Below the pieces are notes generated by a model. It saw nothing but the letters and a program-made list of their open reading frames with translations. It had not been told where the DNA came from and made no database searches. From Lentinus brumalis (Eukaryota > Basidiomycota > Agaricomycetes > Polyporales > Polyporaceae): a stretch of DNA of 64,000 nt. Below are positions 59,757 through 64,000 of the stretch, piece after piece. Location of the stretch: assembly GCA_001792895.1 (NCBI GenBank), contig MARA01000034.1, positions 62,001 through 126,000 of the forward strand. The letters run 5' to 3'. Position 1 is the first letter of the stretch. Every line of letters starts with the position of its first letter. A program made the translations under genes and the position numbers.

Positions 59757-62068
59757 TCAATCATCACGGACTTGTGCGGCACCTTCGAGGCACGTTTGGC
59801 TCCAGGCAATGACTTTGGAGTGCGCCTTAACCTACATCAAGGTCCCCTTAAAGTATCCATCCATGTAGAAGATAGCGGACATACATACCTTCTTGGGGTC
59901 AAACCCAATGACCTGCAATCCATCCAAGGACGCAGCACGGGATAGTGCAACATAACTCTGTCCGTTCTCGAACACCCTCTTGAGGTCAACCTTCACGAAC
60001 TGCATGGTCTGGCCTTGACTCTTATGTATCGACATAGCCCATGCGAGAACCAGCGGGAGCTGCGAAGCGTATAGATCAAGAAACAGAAGGAGCAGAATAC
60101 GATAAAACTCGTACCTGCACACGCCGCGCAAGAAGCTTCCCCTCGTTATCCTCGATGCGGAACTCCTCTCGGACAACAAGAATAACTTCAGTCCCTTGGT
60201 GAGTATGAAACTCGACCAGCGGGTAGAGTTCCTCATCCTTCGAATTGGCCTTGACAGACGTGGGTAGTACGGGAAGTTCCCCGGCGTCCAGCTCCAAGTT
60301 GTCCTTGGGCGCGAGCTCCGCATTCTCCTTATCAGGGACTGTCTTCTGGCATAGTGCGATTGGAGTCCGTCCATCCGGCCCAACTTGCACATGCCGTACT
60401 GCGCGGTTACCCTTCCAGGCAGGGCTCTCAGCAGTCCTGTTTTGCGAGGTTGATGCGGATCCGGTACTCGACTTTGGCTTGACCGATGTAGCACGGCTGG
60501 AAGGCTTTGCAGCGTTCTGGGTAGACGTGGGAGTACACATACTCATCTGACAGGTCCGAATTTTATGAAAGCCCAAGATGCGGCCGACAGTTCCATTGAC
60601 GAGCTTCTCATCGATGTTCTTGGCCAGCATTACTTGTGCGTCTATCTTGAGCGCTAGCTGTGACGGAACGACCATCTGTGCAAGCACCTTACGCTGAGGC
60701 CCCCCGTCCCGTGCAGCATATTTGTAGGCTGAACCTTTCAATGTTGCAAGTCGTGTAGTGTTAGCTTTCTCAACTTGGGTGCGTAGCGGGAAAAGTTCGG
60801 TGGGAAGGATGCCGGTAGGTAGAGAGGGTAGGGGCCGCGATAACGACGCAAAGGTTTGTTGGGCAATGGGTGAGATATAACCTTTCCGAAGCTCATTTAA
60901 GAGCTTGACAAACTCTATTGGCAGTAATGAGACCGGCATACATGCAGGAAAGTACGCAACACAACAACTCACGCCCATCTTTCTGCCTAAACACCTGGAT
61001 AAGAGTGACGGTGCACTCGATGCATTTCTGCCACGCCTCACACTCAAAGGCAAAGAATGGTTCTTCTCCGGAATTTGTGATGGGAGGCAGTTGAAAGAAA
61101 TCTCCCGTGACAATGATCTATCGGAGCATCTCAGCAGTATGAACAAACCCGATAGATCCTCCAGGACGTACCTGCATTCCGCCAAAAGGCCTGTCTGTTC
61201 GTTTACCGCGTAGGTGAGATGCCAACTTTTCTAGCGTGTTGAAAAGATGTCCATCCACCATGGATACTAACAGCGCGGATCAGCATTCTATGTGTGTAGC
61301 GGGCTCTGACAGCGCTGAGATAACTTGCCTTCATCCATGACTAGTGCCTTTGTGTCCATCCAGCGCTTCAGCGCTGGTTTGCAGGTCTTGATTCGAGACA
61401 AGAGTGTGTCCATATTGTAGCTATTTGGAGTAACCGCGCCCCAGGAGTGGATCGTCATGCCTAAAAGGTTAATAAGATGAGATGTCAGCGTAGGGATCCC
61501 GTAGCGATGTGATGAGCCCAGCCGAAGCTGAGTTGAGACGTTAGGCTCCAATTGAATCGGCTGCAACTTCTCCAGGCTTGAGCCGTGTTCCCCAATCCCT
61601 GCCACAACTGCCTGCAGAAGACAGAATTCTCACCACCGATGTTCGACGCGGCTATGCCGGTACTGGCAGTAATTGAAACTGCCGAGGGATCTCGGGAATA
61701 TTTCTTCCGCAGGCCAGTGATGATAGCCTGAAGCAACAGAGACTTGCCGGAGCCTGCAAGAGCACTCATAAATGAACGAGTTCCTAGTGCAGGCAGACCA
61801 AGGAACACTTACCCGCAGCCCCAGTGAAGAAGACGTTCTTTCCCATCTCTACAACCATACGGAGAACTTCAGCCTGCTCCTCACTAAGGGAAACAAGTTC
61901 CCTAGCGCAGTTAGGCTCCTCCTTCATTTGAGATGTACGCGCAATGACTTGAGGGGTGAAGTATGCGTCAAGAGTCCTTCGTCGCTTGTCCGATGCTGCG
62001 CCTTCTGCTGCTCTTGTAGACGTATTGTGAAGGTCGCTTGTAGACTTCCGCTTTCGATTATTAGCCAT
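59757..62068 (-). CDS. PIF1: PIF1/RRM3-family 5'-3' DNA helicase
   Basis: The enzyme unwinds DNA 5' to 3', resolves G-quadruplexes and acts in mitochondrial and telomeric DNA upkeep. The start at 62068 ([12 protein letters not shown]) is followed by a basic segment and RRTLDAYF, which resembles a PCNA-binding PIP-like box. Then come the Q-motif region [12 protein letters not shown], Walker A ([15 protein letters not shown], split by an intron), [20 protein letters not shown], motif [20 protein letters not shown], the PIF1 signature region, [18 protein letters not shown], and motifs V-VI ([28 protein letters not shown]). The C-terminus [12 protein letters not shown] is reached through an intron at 59832-59888. 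All exons join in frame. An insert between [14 protein letters not shown] and LPLVLAW is long, Ser/Thr-rich and lineage-specific. No clear mitochondrial presequence is seen. Confidence 0.9.
61267..61328 (-). other. GC-AG intron in PIF1
   Basis: The intron begins GCAAGT rather than GTAAGT and ends TTAG. Removing its 62 nt joins MDE to VSMVDG, giving helicase motif II exactly; no GT donor nearby does so. GC-AG introns make up about one percent of fungal introns. Confidence 0.8.
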
Positions 62069-62746
62069 GGTCTGTGTGAGAGAAGCAACAGGAGGGTTGT
62101 AACGGTAGACCAGTGTCGGAAGCAGCGTCTGTATTCTTTGGACATCCTTCCCACGTGACCGTAACAAGCGTACCCATACCGCCAGCCCAAAATTCCGCTT
62201 TTCAGACTTCCGACCGCCATTCTGACATTATGTAGTATATCGTATTAGTGTAAAGACATAGCTGAAAGCGCTGACAGACCAAAGCATCCTGACGAACAAG
62301 ACTCCCTACGTACACTGCCGGCTACGTAGGAAGTTAGCGATGTGTCACGGCGTCCACAGTTCCATCTCAGAGTACGTGTCCATAGTCCCAACGTGTCCAT
62401 ATCCGCGTCGCTGGGTATATATCTATAGGGGTATGAGGTATAGCGTGAGCGGCAGAGGGCAAGATGTGTAGGTCGTTATGTACGTGAAAGGCGTAAGTAA
62501 TAGGTGATTGTATCCAAGCATCAGTATTCAAGAAGTGGCGAAGATGAACACGTTGAAGTTGCGTGAGTCATGTACGAATATGAGAGCCTTTGCGTTATAT
62601 ACGTAGCGGAATGCGTGCAGGATAACGTGTGCGAAATAACATGTGCGGGATAACGTGTGCGAGATAATGTGCGTGGGATGATGCGTCATATACTATGGAG
62701 GGAGAGGGCGTCTGCCATGTAGTGTCCACAACGGCGATGGGATGGC
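62069..62746. other. Intergenic region with a short tandem repeat
   Basis: No gene. The 5' flank of PIF1 lies at the left. A 14-bp tandem array is annotated at 62621-62676. Confidence 0.5.
62621..62676. repeat. Four tandem 14-bp units
   Basis: Units read ATAACGTGTGCGAA, ATAACATGTGCGGG, ATAACGTGTGCGAG and a diverged ATAATGTGCGTGGG. The array lies about 70 bp past the stop codon of the gene to the right. Confidence 0.75.
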
Positions 62747-64000
62747 TTACTCGTCTGTGATGTTCTTGAGGACAGCCCAGGGGTTGTTGATAGGTTGCGA
62801 CGGGAATGGGAGGCGCTCAGCCTTGGGAATGGGGGAGCCAACGGGGGTGAGCGGCTGAGGGTCAGAGTGCGGGCTTGATGCAGCAGCGATGGCAGTGATC
62901 GAATCAGCAGAGTGAACCGGGGTACCGTTGAGAGTCGGTGCAGGCTGAGTAACGGTCTGTGTAAGCGGGAAGGGGAAGTTGCCGTCGTCGTTGTCGTCAT
63001 CATCAGGGACGACATAGGATGGGTTTCCTACAGGCCCCAGGCCTGAAGTCGCTACAACAATATAGTAAGTACGATACAATGCAGTGCAAATACAGATAGG
63101 GAGTGCCAAGACGTACCTGTCTTCCTGCGCTTGTTGTTCTTCTTCTCAGGAGTTGGGGAATGTGCGCGTTTGCTTGCCAGGCGGCGGGATCGACGGATTG
63201 GAGACTGAATAGATGATTCTGCGGTATAGGAGTAATGCTCTTGATCGCTGTAATCGCTAAATGTTGGGGTAGAGTCGGAGATGATGTCGTAGTCGTGCAT
63301 AGGTGTTGCCTTGCCTTTCCCCTTCAGGTCGTTGTGAACAGGGACCGGCGAGCCTGTGTCAGGATACGAAGCCAACGGATCAGCATCCTCCTCTGCGCCA
63401 ATGATGCTAGCCTCATAGGTTCCGATGGTGTCGTCGTCCACGTGACGGTTGGTCTTTGGCCAGTCCTCGTACAGGGCAGGCGCGATAGGGCGATGAGTAA
63501 CTGGCACAGACGGAGTCAGCAGTACATACGTGCCCATGAAAGATGCTAGTGCTTACCAAAGTGAAGCCGAGATGACTCCACACGACCTCTCGTGCCTGAG
63601 ATTGCACGTATGAGGTCTTCGCCGGTGAGCGGTTGATCCCGGCGCTTCTGAAACACGACGAGACTGTGCTTGTCGCGCTCGAGGAGTGCATACTGTGGGT
63701 GGGTCGCACTGACATGGTCGAGAAAATGGAAGGGGTCGGGGATAATGTCGCGGATGTACTGATCGATGTCGTCGGCCGTCCATAATGCATTTATCTGGAG
63801 CGGGTTGCCCTTGACATCCTGCGTGACCGCAAGGCCGCACTGACGAAGGTCGCTGATGTAACTCTTGCTTGGGTACCTATCCTCAACGAGGATGATCCCG
63901 CCCTAGGAAATATGCGGTAAATACTACGGCCGATGTGCTTAGAACGATGTAAAACTTACCTCGTCCCGCTCTGTTCCGTCTGGCAAGAGAATAATCTCCC
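62747..64000 (-). CDS. Orphan nuclear-type protein, N-terminus beyond the window
   Basis: Exons read from the right edge: GEIILLPDGTERDE, then GGIILVEDRYPSKSYISDLRQCG ... NALWTADDIDQYIRDIIPDPFHFLDHV, then VTHRPIAPALYEDWPKTNRHVDDD, then a tail (ATSGLGPVGNPSYVVPDD ... ITDE). The joins are in frame through introns of about 55-65 nt. The middle of the tail is disordered and carries two basic clusters (RRSRRLASKR and EKKNNKRRK) that look like a bipartite nuclear localisation signal. No catalytic domain is recognised. The stop follows ITDE at 62747, although a GTAAGC there could be a donor. The upstream part is cut by the window. Confidence 0.7.

Overview
This is nuclear DNA of a filamentous basidiomycete, most likely an Agaricomycete. 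Protein genes are cut by many introns of about 48-65 nt with GT-AG ends, the sequence is GC-rich, and the gene content fits: expanded F-box proteins, an RNA-silencing type RNA-dependent RNA polymerase (RdRP), UPF1-like helicases and a young Copia-type retroelement. All gene models here were spliced by eye, and no database search was possible.

Positions 1-52085 are a mosaic of large duplicated modules in alternating orientation. Left to right: X0 (-), a phosphatidylserine decarboxylase + SF1 helicase pair (+, arm 1), an AAA_28-type ATPase (-), RdRP (+), F-box A (+), X1 (-), F-box B (+), a second decarboxylase/helicase pair (-, arm 2), X4 (+), F-box C (-), X2 (+), F-box D (-), X3 (+). Arm 1 (1-6670, running off the left edge) and arm 2 (28377 to at least 35913) form a long inverted repeat with a 21.7-kb spacer holding the RdRP. 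F-box A + X1 (about 12.2-21.7 kb) is inverted relative to X2 + F-box D (about 39.3-47.4 kb). X1 + F-box B is inverted relative to F-box D + X3. 'X' is a decayed repeat or gene family that ends in three tandem GATAA units.

Both decarboxylase and both helicase copies keep open frames. F-box A and D are intact, B and C are frameshifted, and the RdRP has all catalytic motifs but one apparent frameshift and a C-terminus running into repeat sequence. Two mobile elements can be defined to the base. One is a 185-bp MITE in arm 1 with TA target duplications and a clean empty site in arm 2. The other is a 1476-bp gag-only Copia element with 230-bp LTRs differing at one base and a 5-bp target duplication.

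From 52086 to 64000 the sequence looks lower-copy: a 956-residue orphan gene, a decayed fragment of the spliceosomal helicase gene BRR2, an intact PIF1 DNA helicase with one GC-AG intron, and an orphan gene cut by the right edge.

Working view (inference): RdRP and two helicases with a worn 3'-5' exonuclease-like N-terminus lie together in a large inverted repeat. This is compatible with a self-duplicating locus tied to RNA silencing, but the sequence alone does not prove a pathway.
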